A DNA stretch of 64,000 nt from an uncultured Prevotellaceae bacterium (GCA_902776665.1 CACYQZ010000004.1:1-64000), one strand, 5' to 3'; counted from the first letter of the stretch, positions 1-8,564 are shown. Translations and numbers: made by a program. The notes: generated by a model not told the origin, from the letters alone.

Positions 1-58
1 CGTTGCTGCAGTGATGGAACAGCGGAATTTGCTTTATTCGGTCCATGATTGAATCCAT
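1..58 (-). CDS. N-terminal fragment of a gene running off the left edge
   Basis: Only 19 codons lie inside the window: ATG at 58, a second in-frame ATG at 46, then MDSIMDRIKQIPLFHHCSN. A Bacteroidota -7 box lies 16 bases upstream at 75-82, which supports a real start. The pattern 'I..IPLF..CS' resembles the first helix of Crp/Fnr-type cyclic-nucleotide-binding regulators, but this is too short to assign. It points left, away from the lipoprotein gene that shares its strand. Confidence 0.4.
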   Translation of the reverse strand, partial: MDSIMDRIKQIPLFHHCSN

Positions 59-74
59 GCTTCGTTTCGGTTTA

Positions 75-82
75 CAAAATTA
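75..82 (-). promoter_or_regulatory. -7 box TAATTTTG
   Basis: Reverse complement of CAAAATTA; matches the Bacteroidota consensus TAnnTTTG and lies 16 bases before the partial gene at the left edge. Confidence 0.5.
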
Positions 83-141
83 GTTTTTTATTCTGTGATA
101 AGGAATTTCCGAATTTCACATTTTTGTTTAATTAACACTAT

Positions 142-184
142 GAAAAAAGAAAAAGGCTCCGCCATTTCTCAACGCCGGAGCTCA
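142..184 (-). terminator. Intrinsic terminator after the fimbrillin-like gene
   Basis: GCTCCG and CGGAGC arms (about 156-161 and 176-181) with a 14-base loop. Read on the minus strand the hairpin is followed by a T-rich tract. It lies about 40 bases past the lipoprotein stop codon. Confidence 0.7.
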
Positions 185-222
185 AAAAATAATAATAACT
201 CAAGTATAAAAAAAATTACATA

Positions 223-1695
223 TTACTTAAACCAGTCGGAACCGTTGCCGGCAACCCTAGCCTGAGAGCGGACTGTGTGAGCTAAATAAATCATGTTGCT
301 GTCGAAGCCCAAATTATAGGCGAGCGGTATTTCGTATGAATTGATAGTGGAAGAATATGAAGACCAATAATGACCCTCGGTTCCCATATTTACTACATCT
401 ATATTATTAGTATAGATAAAACCTAACGCTGGCAGGAAGAAATACTGATTGCCATTCGGCTTGCCACCAGTTCTATAGGTGTCGTTATTAATTCTAACAG
501 CTGATATTCCAATATCGGAGGAGCGGTAGTCTCGGCCATTAGGTGCGACTTCTTCGGAGAACCCCGTGATGAAATTTTTCTTTTTGATCCACACGCCGCC
601 CGTATGGTAAGAAGCACCGCCGTCGATGGTCCATTCCGTCACATCGTCCCAGCGCGGGTCGCCGTTTAAAATATACCAAGCCATCTCGTTTGGATTCGGC
701 ATGGTGGCGCAGACGTTTGTAGCCTTTGTGAACACAGGGGCGGTTGCATTATGATTGCTCCTGTTGCCTATTCCGTCGTGTGGCTCAGTGACAGGCGCAT
801 CCCAGCTGTAAAAGTGAGGATTGACAGCATGGCGGAATTGCACTACGTTGTTTTCAATCCATTGCCGGGGCTGAAGCCGTTTTGTATATGTCATCGTGTC
901 TGCAGGATTCTCGAGATCTACAAAAGAGTATTTTACATCCAATTGGCGATAGACAGGGGGAATTACCGTGTAGAAGTAATTATAGTTACCATTATTGTCA
1001 TAGTTCTGGAACCTTGTAGGATGTTCTGCGTCACCTCCCATCAATGTGATTCTTTTGGAAGGCGAAGTGACGTTGGTGGTATCAATTCCATTCGAGCTGA
1101 AAGGATAAGTGCCGGAAATGACCTTATTAGAGATTATCTCCATCTTTGTCCATGCGTACTGTTTGTTAAGATAAGATACTTTCAGCGGTGCAATGCCGAG
1201 GTAGCTTCCCTTGTGCAGGAGGGCGAAGGAATAGGTGCCGTTGGCGTTTCGCGTTGCCGTGGCCACGCCGCAGTCGCCACGCACGCCAATGCGATCACCA
1301 GGACCATATTGCATTATGGTTGGAATCGTCACCTTTGTGGGGTCGTTGGAGTTGAAGCCCGTGTAGAGCACTTCGTAGCTGTTGGCAGTCATCACTTTGT
1401 CGAAATAGAAGTTGGCCGTTTTGTTGTCTGGAGCCATCTCAGAGTCGCTGCTCTTAATCCATGTTCCGCCGTCGTTCACCCAAATCTGGTCGTTGTATTG
1501 CCAGTAATACACGCGGTTTTTGTCCATCGTGGTGCGCGTGCCGTTGTCGCCTCCGGCCGAGAACACGGTTCTTCCCGGTTTGGTGGTTGGGTCTGTGGGG
1601 TTGGGGTTAAGCAATTCTTCCTCTTGGCTGCAACTGGCCAGCGAGAAAGCCGTGGCCATGATGATGGCCGATTTTGTAAACAATCTTGTTTTCAT
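223..1695 (-). CDS. Fimbrillin/FISUMP-like surface lipoprotein
   Basis: A 490-residue lipoprotein precursor: basic N-terminus, hydrophobic segment and lipobox LASC with Cys22, followed by an acidic then Pro/Thr-rich tether (SQEEELLNPNPTDPTTK). The first half resembles Bacteroidales fimbrillin-family (Mfa/FimB-like) lipoproteins. The last 60 residues carry the signature seen at the end of FISUMP-type domains (GHYWSS followed by AYNLGFDS). It is probably on the outer membrane as an adhesin or fimbrial component; this is inference from the family. It is the last gene of a minus-strand cluster behind two small repeat/leader-like peptides and has a terminator after it. Base composition is more A+T-rich than the housekeeping genes further right, which suggests accessory DNA. 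Confidence 0.7.
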   Translation of the reverse strand: MKTRLFTKSAIIMATAFSLASCSQEEELLNPNPTDPTTKPGRTVFSAGGDNGTRTTMDKNRVYYWQYNDQIWVNDGGTWIKSSDSEMAPDNKTANFYFDKVMTANSYEVLYTGFNSNDPTKVTIPTIMQYGPGDRIGVRGDCGVATATRNANGTYSFALLHKGSYLGIAPLKVSYLNKQYAWTKMEIISNKVISGTYPFSSNGIDTTNVTSPSKRITLMGGDAEHPTRFQNYDNNGNYNYFYTVIPPVYRQLDVKYSFVDLENPADTMTYTKRLQPRQWIENNVVQFRHAVNPHFYSWDAPVTEPHDGIGNRSNHNATAPVFTKATNVCATMPNPNEMAWYILNGDPRWDDVTEWTIDGGASYHTGGVWIKKKNFITGFSEEVAPNGRDYRSSDIGISAVRINNDTYRTGGKPNGNQYFFLPALGFIYTNNIDVVNMGTEGHYWSSYSSTINSYEIPLAYNLGFDSNMIYLAHTVRSQARVAGNGSDWFK

Positions 1696-1765
1696 GACTT
1701 TTTTGTTTTTTTGTTAGTTTGTTAATGTTAATAATTTTAATGGTTTCTTTTTTTGACTTTTCGTT

Positions 1766-2116
1766 TTAGTCAGAGAAGGTGGCTCCAATGTGCGAGCCGC
1801 CGTAGTCTCCGGCAGTGCCGCCGAAGTGTGAGCCTCCCATGTCGCCTGACGTGCCGCCCATGTGCGAGCCGCCCAGTTCTCCGCCGTTGGCGCCCCAGTG
1901 GGTGCCAGAGAAGAAGTCGGCAAACGAACTCCGGTGGCTTCCGCCAAACATATCGGAGGTGGGGTCTTGGTGCGAGCCGTCGAAAGTCATACCCGAGATG
2001 GCAATCGGCCTGCATATCTCGGCCTTGACCACCTCAATCCGCGGCCTCACGTAGGGCTGCTTGTCGGGTGGCCATTCGTGCGGTCCACCCATGTGTAGTT
2101 CTTTTCTTTGTTCCAT
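1766..2116 (-). CDS. Small protein with six 12-residue His/Gly/Ser repeats
   Basis: A 116-residue protein I do not recognise as a named family. Residues 1-45 form a leader-like part with the motif PYVRPRIEVVKAEICRPIAI followed by Ser-Gly (21-42). Residues 46-116 are six 12-residue units of form xG(S/T)Hx(G/D/S)xxxx(D/E)x, so that His falls at 49, 61, 73, 85, 97 and 109 exactly. The last three units are nearly identical (GGSHxGGTxGDx). No signal peptide or membrane segment is present. The gene lies 20 bases after a 57-residue ORF sharing the motif and 70 bases before the lipoprotein gene, so the three look co-transcribed. A leader plus repeated short units suggests a modified peptide with several cores or a repeat surface protein. 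No maturase is visible here. Confidence 0.65.
   Translation of the reverse strand: MEQRKELHMGGPHEWPPDKQPYVRPRIEVVKAEICRPIAISGMTFDGSHQDPTSDMFGGSHRSSFADFFSGTHWGANGGELGGSHMGGTSGDMGGSHFGGTAGDYGGSHIGATFSD
1769..1981 (-). repeat. Six 36-bp coding repeats
   Basis: Six in-frame units of 12 codons (the last one codon short), diverged at the DNA level on the stop-distal side and close to identical in protein for the three units nearest the stop. The His codon recurs every 36 bases. Confidence 0.75.
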
Positions 2117-2136
2117 TTGTTTTTAATTTTTTTAGT

Positions 2137-2310
2137 TTAATGTTTTGTAATGTTATTGATAGAGTGCATCAAAGAGTTATTTTTTCGTTGTACTGCGCCT
2201 GAAGCAGCGATGGGCCTGCACGCCTCGGCTTCGATCACCGCAATCTGCGGCTTCACGTAGGGTAGCCTGTGCTTGGCAGGATACGACGAAGAGAGGGGCT
2301 TCCCTTGCAT
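2137..2310 (-). CDS. 57-residue peptide related to the repeat protein
   Basis: ATG at 2310, stop TAA at 2137-2139. Residues about 18-40 read PYVKPQIAVIEAEACRPIAA then Ser-Gly, aligning without gaps to the leader of the 116-residue protein downstream (PYVxPxIxVxxAExCRPIAxSG). Its tail is short and polar (AVQRKNNSLMHSINNITKH) with no repeat. Similar short 'Y(V/I)KPxIxVV...SG' proteins are common and uncharacterised in Bacteroidales; that statement is from recall. Conservation of the motif across two neighbouring frames and the 20-base spacing argue that it is translated. No ribosome-binding site is evident, as usual in this group. Confidence 0.6.
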   Translation of the reverse strand: MQGKPLSSSYPAKHRLPYVKPQIAVIEAEACRPIAASGAVQRKNNSLMHSINNITKH

Positions 2311-2389
2311 GGTTGCAAGGAAAACCCTACGTCCACGCGCGTGAGCACGTGCGCAAATATTATAAAGAGAAAAGAAGCCTGTAGCTAAG

Positions 2390-2445
<56 letters not shown>

Positions 2446-2627
2446 GCAAATAATCTGGACTGGCCAAATTATTTGTGTTAAAAATTCCTGTCGATATGTT
2501 CTTTCTAATTTTCATCTTTTTTCTGATTTTTGGCGCAAAATTATCCTGTTTTTGGGCACCACATCGTAGCAAATGTTACATTTTAAATTTTTTAAGAAAA
2601 GTTTTTTCTGGTATGCGTAATATTGTG

Positions 2628-2635
2628 TACCTTTG
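2628..2635 (+). promoter_or_regulatory. -7 box TACCTTTG of umuDC
   Basis: Fits TAnnTTTG and lies 21 bases before the UmuD start codon. No LexA-type operator could be recognised with confidence. Confidence 0.6.
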
Positions 2636-2656
2636 CACCATAAAAAGATTTAAACC

Positions 2657-3094
2657 ATGAGCGGAATCAAATTGATAAAAAGCGAGTTCGAGCATCCACT
2701 TGAACTGTTGATTGCACCAGAGATCAGGGCTGGTTTCCCTTCGCCGGCGGAGGACTACCTGCATGAGAGTCTTGACTTCAACCGTGACCTGATTCGCCAT
2801 CCCGAAGCCACGTTCTACGGCAAGGTTGAGGGCGACAGCATGGTGGATGTGGGAATCAACCACGGCGACATCGCCGTCATCGACCGTAGTGTGGAACCGC
2901 AGCACGGCGATGTGGTGGTGGGCTATGTCAATGGGGAGTTTACCATCAAATACCTCGACCTTTCCCACAAGGACGAGGGCTATATTGAATTGCGACCTGC
3001 GAACAAGGACTTTCAGCCTATCCGCATCGATGCTGACGACAACTTTGAGGTGTGGGGGGTAATTGTATGGACGATAAAAAACTGGAAAATGTGA
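2657..3094 (+). CDS. umuD: UmuD-like S24 self-cleaving peptidase
   Basis: A 145-residue S24 peptidase of the usual UmuD length. All working parts are present: the Ala25-Gly26 cleavage site in RAGFPSPAEDY, catalytic Ser61 in GDSM and catalytic Lys98 in TIKYL, at almost the same spacing as E. coli UmuD (Cys24-Gly25, Ser60, Lys97). In the family, RecA filaments stimulate self-cleavage to UmuD', which joins UmuC to form DNA polymerase V for translesion synthesis. The stop codon is followed after one base by the umuC start, so the two are translationally linked. It has its own promoter. Confidence 0.93.
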   Translation: MSGIKLIKSEFEHPLELLIAPEIRAGFPSPAEDYLHESLDFNRDLIRHPEATFYGKVEGDSMVDVGINHGDIAVIDRSVEPQHGDVVVGYVNGEFTIKYLDLSHKDEGYIELRPANKDFQPIRIDADDNFEVWGVIVWTIKNWKM

Positions 3095-3095
3095 T

Positions 3096-4391
3096 ATGTA
3101 CGGCATCGTTGACTGCGACAACTGCTACGTTTCGTGCGAGCGTGTTTTTCGGCCAGACCTGAAGAACAAGCCGGTCGTTGTTCTCTCGAATAACGACGGT
3201 TGCGTGGTGGCACGCAGCAACGAGGCGAAAAAGATGGGTATCAAGGCCGGAACACCTTATTTCCAATTACAGCAACTTTTTCCGAACGAGAAAATTGCCG
3301 TGTTTTCCAGCAACTACGAGTTATACGGCGAACTCACGGGACGCGTCGTGGAGATTATTCGACAGGAAGCGCCAGCCTATTTCCGCTACAGCATCGACGA
3401 GAGTTTCGTGTATTGGAATGGTTTTGAAGGAACGAATCTGAAGGAATGGGGCGAGAACCTACACAAACGCATTCGCAAGAGCGTGGGAATGCCTGTCAGC
3501 ATCGGTCTTGCACCGACGAAAACACTGGCGAAGATGGCCAGCCATTTTGCAAAGAAATATCCAGGCTATCGCCATTGCTGCCTGATTGACACCGACGAAA
3601 AGCGGAAAAAAGCCTTGAAACTCTTTCCCATCAACGAGGTGTGGGGCATTGGCCGACGATATGCCGCCAAACTGGAAGCCATCGGCGTGAAAACGGCCTT
3701 CGATTTCGCCCAGATGCCCGACAGTTTGGTTCGCGCCACCTTCAACAACATTGTCATTTTCAGGACATGGCAGGAACTCAACGGTATCGACGCCGTGCCC
3801 AACGAGGAGATGGCGAAAAAGAAAAGTATCTGCACCAGCAGGAGTTTCAACGGTATGGTGACGGATTTCGACACGCTGAAAACCCATGTTTCGAACTATG
3901 CCGCCCGTTGTGCCGAAAAACTCCGCGCCCAAGACACCGTCGCGAGCATCATCGGGGTGTTTCTCCATACCAATCTGTTTCGCGAAGACCTGCCTCAGTA
4001 CTGGAATTTCCAAGAAAAGCGTCTGACCGTGCCCACCAACAGCACCATTGACATCTGCAAGGCTGCCACAGAGGTGTTGAAGAGCATCTACGTCAAAGGC
4101 TATCACTATAAAAAAGCCGGTGTCATCGTCATGGGAATTGGTCCCAACTCACCCATGCAACTCGACCTTTTCGACTACAATGCCGAGCAATTCCAGAAAA
4201 TGAAGCGACTGGATGCTGTCATCGACCGAATCAACAAGGTCAATGGCACTGAAACCATCGTGTTAGGAAGCCAGCAATACACCCAGAAGGGCGGAAAAGG
4301 CAAGGCCGAAGTCTTCGCCAACGCCATCAAGCACGATTTCCGAAGCAAAAACCCGACGACGCGGTGGAGCGACATTATTGAGTTAAAATAG
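3096..4391 (+). CDS. umuC: UmuC-like Y-family DNA polymerase
   Basis: A 431-residue error-prone DNA polymerase subunit. The Y-family metal-binding acids are present: the N-terminal IVDCDNCYVSCERVF block (Asp6, Asp8) and SIDESF with Asp101-Glu102. The little-finger and C-terminal UmuC regions follow. With UmuD' it would copy past DNA lesions. It directly follows umuD with a one-base gap and is complete, so the pair should be active. The region 4392-4477 downstream holds only the trmD promoter. Confidence 0.93.
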   Translation: MYGIVDCDNCYVSCERVFRPDLKNKPVVVLSNNDGCVVARSNEAKKMGIKAGTPYFQLQQLFPNEKIAVFSSNYELYGELTGRVVEIIRQEAPAYFRYSIDESFVYWNGFEGTNLKEWGENLHKRIRKSVGMPVSIGLAPTKTLAKMASHFAKKYPGYRHCCLIDTDEKRKKALKLFPINEVWGIGRRYAAKLEAIGVKTAFDFAQMPDSLVRATFNNIVIFRTWQELNGIDAVPNEEMAKKKSICTSRSFNGMVTDFDTLKTHVSNYAARCAEKLRAQDTVASIIGVFLHTNLFREDLPQYWNFQEKRLTVPTNSTIDICKAATEVLKSIYVKGYHYKKAGVIVMGIGPNSPMQLDLFDYNAEQFQKMKRLDAVIDRINKVNGTETIVLGSQQYTQKGGKGKAEVFANAIKHDFRSKNPTTRWSDIIELK

Positions 4392-4477
4392 GCGGCGACA
4401 GATGGCATTTCTTCATGTTTCATCATCGACGAAACGACATTTTCCCGATTTTATTTCCCTATATCAACGATTTTTCG

Positions 4478-4485
4478 TACTTTTG
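4478..4485 (+). promoter_or_regulatory. -7 box TACTTTTG of trmD
   Basis: Fits TAnnTTTG and ends only 8 bases before the trmD ATG, predicting a transcript with almost no leader. Confidence 0.6.
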
Positions 4486-4493
4486 CACTCTGT

Positions 4494-5171
4494 ATGAGAA
4501 TCGACATTATCACCGTATTGCCCGAAATGATTGAGGGATTCGTGCACGAAAGTATCCTCGCAAGGGCGGAGAAGAAAGGTCTGGCCGAGATTCGGCTTCA
4601 CAACCTGCGCGACTACACGACCGACAAGTGGCGACGCGTGGACGACTATCCCTATGGCGGTTTCGCAGGGATGGTGATGCAGTGTGAGCCCATCGACCGT
4701 TGCATCTCGGCACTGAAAGCGGAGCGCGACTACGACGAGGTGATTTTCACCACGCCCGACGGCGAGCAGTTCACCCAGCACGTGGCCAACGAACTGTCGA
4801 TGCTCAACAACATTATTATATTATGCGGCCACTACAAGGGCATCGACCACCGCATCCGCGAGCACCTCATCACGCGCGAAATCTCGATTGGCGACTACGT
4901 GCTGACGGGTGGAGAACTGGCGGCGGCGATTATGGCGGATGCCATTGTGCGCGTCGTTCCGGGTGTGATTGGCGACGAACAGAGTGCCTTGAGCGATTGT
5001 TTTCAAGACGACATGCTCTCGGCTCCGATTTACACGCGACCTGCCGACTACAAAGGTTGGAAAGTGCCTGAAATTCTGCTCTCAGGGAACGAGGCGAAAA
5101 TCAAGGAGTGGGAAATGGAGCAGGCCATGGAGCGGACTCGTCGTCTGCGCCCTGACCTGCTGAAAGAATAG
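4494..5171 (+). CDS. trmD: tRNA (guanine-37-N1) methyltransferase
   Basis: A 225-residue SPOUT methyltransferase that makes m1G37 in tRNAs reading CNN/GGN codons and so prevents frameshifting. The trefoil-knot segments are visible: [16 protein letters not shown] followed by [15 protein letters not shown], then the [10 protein letters not shown] block that carries family catalytic residues. Start at [12 protein letters not shown] matches the family N-terminus. It is not in the common rpsP-rimM-trmD-rplS arrangement but alone, with its own promoter 8 bases upstream and a terminator after it. Confidence 0.95.
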   Translation: MRIDIITVLPEMIEGFVHESILARAEKKGLAEIRLHNLRDYTTDKWRRVDDYPYGGFAGMVMQCEPIDRCISALKAERDYDEVIFTTPDGEQFTQHVANELSMLNNIIILCGHYKGIDHRIREHLITREISIGDYVLTGGELAAAIMADAIVRVVPGVIGDEQSALSDCFQDDMLSAPIYTRPADYKGWKVPEILLSGNEAKIKEWEMEQAMERTRRLRPDLLKE

Positions 5172-5193
5172 TCCGATTTTCTTACCAATAGAA

Positions 5194-5223
5194 GTTGTAT
5201 ATCACCAATATACAACATTTTTT
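5194..5223 (+). terminator. Intrinsic terminator of trmD
   Basis: Perfect 9-bp arms GTTGTATAT (5194-5202) and ATATACAAC (5208-5216), 5-base loop, then a T run. Confidence 0.8.
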
Positions 5224-5256
5224 GACAAAACATTTTTATTTTTACAAAAATATTTG

Positions 5257-5264
5257 TAATTTTG
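5257..5264 (+). promoter_or_regulatory. -7 box TAATTTTG
   Basis: Fits TAnnTTTG, 30 bases before the DUF805 gene. Confidence 0.55.
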
Positions 5265-5294
5265 CGTGCGAATCTTAATTAAATATCGAATTTT

Positions 5295-5816
5295 ATGAAA
5301 AAAGTAACTGCAAAACCGCAATTGGGCTTCGGCGAGGCCGTGAAACTCGCCATGAGTAGATTAACCGACATCAAAGGTCGTTCGCGTCGTTCGGAATTTT
5401 GGTGGTCAATGTTGGCATTCATCATCGTCTATTTCATCGTGAACAGCATTTTCGAATTGGTATTGCCTTTGATGGCCGCCCAAATTATCAGTACGTTCCT
5501 GATGCTTCTGGCTATGCCTTTGACCATTCGTCGCCTGCAAGACACAGGAAAAAGCATGTGGTGGGTGATTGTGAGTTGGTTGGCAAGTGCCGTCATGAAC
5601 ATTTACATGGTGAGCAGCGGTGCGTTGGAGGCACTCACAAGTGTGAATCCCGACCCCGATGCTGCAATCAATATGTTCAAGAGTCCTGTGTACATCGGCT
5701 GCGCCTTTGTTTCGACGGTGGCAGGCATCGCAACGTTCATTTTCTGCCTGCTCGACAGCCAACCCGAAACCAACAAATACGGCGAATCGCCGAAATATGT
5801 CATCGAAGAAATCTAA
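5295..5816 (+). CDS. DUF805 family inner-membrane protein
   Basis: A 173-residue membrane protein. The family's typical elements are visible: a soluble start with GRSRRSEFWWSMLAFIIVYF leading into the first membrane helix (around 37-57), a short second helix (around 65-80), RRLQDTGKSMWW before a third, and a fourth near 135-155 ending in LLDSQPETNKYGESPK. The Arg-rich FWW motif and the RRLxDTGKS motif are DUF805 hallmarks. No biochemical function is established for the family. Six bases separate its stop from the aminopeptidase gene, so they are probably one operon. Confidence 0.85.
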   Translation: MKKVTAKPQLGFGEAVKLAMSRLTDIKGRSRRSEFWWSMLAFIIVYFIVNSIFELVLPLMAAQIISTFLMLLAMPLTIRRLQDTGKSMWWVIVSWLASAVMNIYMVSSGALEALTSVNPDPDAAINMFKSPVYIGCAFVSTVAGIATFIFCLLDSQPETNKYGESPKYVIEEI

Positions 5817-5822
5817 AGAATT

Positions 5823-7205
5823 ATGTTTAGCAAAGAAACCTACATCGCTCGGCGAGCCGAACTGAAACGCTTGGTCGGAAACGGCCTCGTGGTGCTGTTC
5901 GGCAACAACGAATCGCCCAACAACTACCCGAACAACGGCTATTCGCCCTTCCGTCAGGACTCGACATTTTTGTATTATTTCGGCATCCAGCGCGACGGAC
6001 TCGTAGGTGTCATCGACATCGACAACGACCGCGAAATGCTTGTCGGCAACGACATCGACATCGAGGACATCGTCTGGTATGGTTCGGTGGATAGCGTGGC
6101 CGACCTCGCCGCACAGGTGGGCGTGACCGAAACGGCGCCGATGGCGAAACTGCAAGAAATTGTCAAGGATCGCAAGGTTCATTTCCTGCCGCCCTATCGC
6201 CACGACATCAAGATTCAACTGATGGACCTGCTCGGCATCCATCCTTCCAAACAAAAGGCTGAGGCTTCGATGGCGCTGATTATGGCCGTCGTGAAAATGC
6301 GCTCGACCAAGACCGCCGAGGAAATCGTGGAACTGGAAAAGGCATCGGAAATCGGCTATCAGATGCACACGACGGCGATGCGACTGATTCGCGCTGGCGT
6401 CACCGAGAAATACATTGCCGGACAACTCGTCGGCATCGCCAATTCCTACGGCGCACAGGTGAGTTTCCCGCCGATTTTCTCGCAACACGGCGAAATCATG
6501 CACGGAAATCCGTCGATGAACGAATTGGGAAACGGTAGGCTCGTGCTCTGCGACTGCGGTGCCGAAACCGTGACGAACTACTGTTCCGACCACACGCGCA
6601 CGATGCCCGTGAACGGAAAATATTCGCAGCGGCAACTCGACATCTACAGCATCGTCGAAGAGTGTCACGACCTCGTTTTGAGCGTCGCCAAGCCCGGCGT
6701 GAAGTATATGGACTGCCATTTCGCCGTCTGCCGCCTGATGACCGACCGTCTGAAGGAACTCGGACTGATGCGTGGCGACACCGAAGAAGCCGTTCGCGCA
6801 GGTGCTCACGCGCTCTTCCTGCCGCACGGACTCGGCCACATGATGGGCATGGATGTGCACGACATGGAGAATCTCGACCAAATCAACGTGGGTTTCGACG
6901 CCGAGACACGTCCGATTCTCGACCAGTTCGGCACGAATTGCCTGCGCATGGGTCGCCGCTTGGAGGAAGGTTTTGTCGTCACCGACGAGCCAGGCATCTA
7001 CTTCATTCCCGACCTCATCGACGACTGGCGCAAGAGCGGCCACTGCGAGGAGTTCCTTTGCTTCGACAAAATCGAGCAGTACAAGGATTTCGGCGGCATC
7101 CGCATCGAGGACGACATCCTCATCACGAAAGACGGTTGTCGGTTCATCGGCGAGAAGTTGATTCCGTATCATCCGAAGGATGTGGAGGCATTTATGAACA
7201 AATGA
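5823..7205 (+). CDS. pepP: Xaa-Pro aminopeptidase (M24B, aminopeptidase P)
   Basis: A 460-residue cytoplasmic metallopeptidase that removes N-terminal residues preceding proline. It has the aminopeptidase P N-terminal domain (about 1-170) and the pita-bread catalytic domain. The metal ligands can be followed in order: Asp in VLCDCGAE, Asp in CSDHTRTMP, His in LPHGLGHMMGMDVHD, Glu in VVTDEPGIYF and Glu in GGIRIEDDILIT. It follows the DUF805 gene closely. A signal-peptide-bearing C1 peptidase lies 43 bases downstream, so peptide breakdown may be a shared theme. Confidence 0.9.
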   Translation: MFSKETYIARRAELKRLVGNGLVVLFGNNESPNNYPNNGYSPFRQDSTFLYYFGIQRDGLVGVIDIDNDREMLVGNDIDIEDIVWYGSVDSVADLAAQVGVTETAPMAKLQEIVKDRKVHFLPPYRHDIKIQLMDLLGIHPSKQKAEASMALIMAVVKMRSTKTAEEIVELEKASEIGYQMHTTAMRLIRAGVTEKYIAGQLVGIANSYGAQVSFPPIFSQHGEIMHGNPSMNELGNGRLVLCDCGAETVTNYCSDHTRTMPVNGKYSQRQLDIYSIVEECHDLVLSVAKPGVKYMDCHFAVCRLMTDRLKELGLMRGDTEEAVRAGAHALFLPHGLGHMMGMDVHDMENLDQINVGFDAETRPILDQFGTNCLRMGRRLEEGFVVTDEPGIYFIPDLIDDWRKSGHCEEFLCFDKIEQYKDFGGIRIEDDILITKDGCRFIGEKLIPYHPKDVEAFMNK

Positions 7206-7248
7206 ACATTTACTTTAAACAATTTTATTAACTTAATCAACAAAAACA

Positions 7249-8454
7249 ATGAAAAAGTATTTGATGATGGCACTGCTCGCCGTGTTCGCACTGAACGTGA
7301 GCGCAGCCAAGAAGAAAACACCTGCAAAGGTCAGTAACAAACCCGTTTTCACCGTCGTGAAGGAGATTCCCGTCACCTCGATGAAAGACCAAAACCGCTC
7401 GGGCACCTGCTGGGACTACTCCACCCTCTCGTTCTTCGAGGCCGAAATCCTGAAGGCCACGGGCAAGAAATACGACCTTTGCGAGTCGTTTGTCGCCAAC
7501 AAAACCTACATGGACCGCGCCATTCAGGTCGTGCGCTTCCACGGCGACTGCCAGTTTGCACAGGGCGGCTCGGCTGAGGACGTGCTCGCCACGATGAAGA
7601 CTCACGGCATCTGCCCCGAAGACGCAATGCCCTTCCCCGGCTCGCTCTATGGCGACTCGCTCAACAACTTCAACGAGTTCTTCTCGCTGCTGAAGCCCTA
7701 CGTCGATGCCATCGCCAAGAACAAAGCCAAGAAAATCTCCGGTCAGTGGAAAGTAGGCTTCCAGGGCATCCTCGACGCTTATCTGGGCAAATGTCCCGAA
7801 AAATTCATGTTCGAAGGCCGTGAATACACCCCGAAATCGTTCATGAACACGCTCGGAATCGACCTCGACGACTACGTTAGCATCACCAGTTACACCCACC
7901 ATCCGTTCTACACGGGCTTCGCCGTTGAAGTGCAGGACAACTGGCGCTTCCCCCACTCCTACAACCTGCCCATCGACGAAATGATGCAGGTCATCGACAA
8001 TGCCATCGCCAACGGCTACACCGTGGCTTGGGGTGGTGACGTCTCGGAAGACGGTTTTACGCGCAAGGGCGTGGCCTACGCCGTCGATGGCAAGGCCGCT
8101 CAGAGCCTTGCAGGTAGCGACATGGCCCGTTGGCTGAACCTTGCCCCCGCCAAGAAGACCAGCCTGCTCGACTCGCTCGGCTGCAAAGTGCCCGAAATCG
8201 TGCCCACACAGGAGATGCGCCAAGAGCGTTTCGACAACTGGGAACTCACCGACGACCACGGCATGCACATCTTCGGACTGGCCAAAGACCAGAACGGCAA
8301 GGAATACTATATGGTGAAGAACTCGTGGGGCGAGACCGGCGACTATAAGGGCGTTTGGTACATGACCAAGGCCTTCATCGCCGCCAACACGATGGACTAC
8401 CTCGTCAACAAGAAGGCCATTCCGGCTGAAATCCGCAAGAAACTCGGTATCTGA
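7249..8454 (+). CDS. C1B cysteine aminopeptidase (bleomycin hydrolase/PepC-like), exported
   Basis: A 401-residue papain-fold peptidase of the bleomycin hydrolase/PepC family. The catalytic triad is seen as Cys54 in DQNRSGTCWDYS, His340 in DHGMHIFG and Asn358 in VKNSWG. Unlike classical cytoplasmic PepC it begins with a cleavable signal peptide (MKKYLMMALLAVFALNVSAA), so it probably works in the periplasm or outside, as is common for Bacteroidales members. A strong terminator follows. Confidence 0.88.
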   Translation: MKKYLMMALLAVFALNVSAAKKKTPAKVSNKPVFTVVKEIPVTSMKDQNRSGTCWDYSTLSFFEAEILKATGKKYDLCESFVANKTYMDRAIQVVRFHGDCQFAQGGSAEDVLATMKTHGICPEDAMPFPGSLYGDSLNNFNEFFSLLKPYVDAIAKNKAKKISGQWKVGFQGILDAYLGKCPEKFMFEGREYTPKSFMNTLGIDLDDYVSITSYTHHPFYTGFAVEVQDNWRFPHSYNLPIDEMMQVIDNAIANGYTVAWGGDVSEDGFTRKGVAYAVDGKAAQSLAGSDMARWLNLAPAKKTSLLDSLGCKVPEIVPTQEMRQERFDNWELTDDHGMHIFGLAKDQNGKEYYMVKNSWGETGDYKGVWYMTKAFIAANTMDYLVNKKAIPAEIRKKLGI

Positions 8455-8478
8455 TTGGCTGATTGACACTTAGAATTG

Positions 8479-8519
8479 CAGCGCATTCCGTTTTTTTCTT
8501 TCGGAATGCGCTGTTTTTC
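8479..8519 (+). terminator. Strong intrinsic terminator
   Basis: Perfect 12-bp arms CAGCGCATTCCG (8479-8490) and CGGAATGCGCTG (8502-8513) followed by TTTTTC. It ends the aminopeptidase/peptidase unit. Confidence 0.9.
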
Positions 8520-8531
8520 GATTTTTCTTCG

Positions 8532-8539
8532 TACCTTTG
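8532..8539 (+). promoter_or_regulatory. -7 box TACCTTTG
   Basis: Fits TAnnTTTG, 25 bases before the CotH lipoprotein ATG at 8565. It shows that the longer open frame from 8463 is not the true start. Confidence 0.65.
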
Positions 8540-8564
8540 GCGGCTGAAAGTAAAAAGAAGCCGT

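Noticed and set aside
5406..7172. Long minus-strand open frame (588 codons) opposite the aminopeptidase P gene
   Set aside because: It mirrors a well-recognised M24 peptidase; its translation has no family features and is rich in His/Arg/Val, as expected from antisense of G+C-rich codons.
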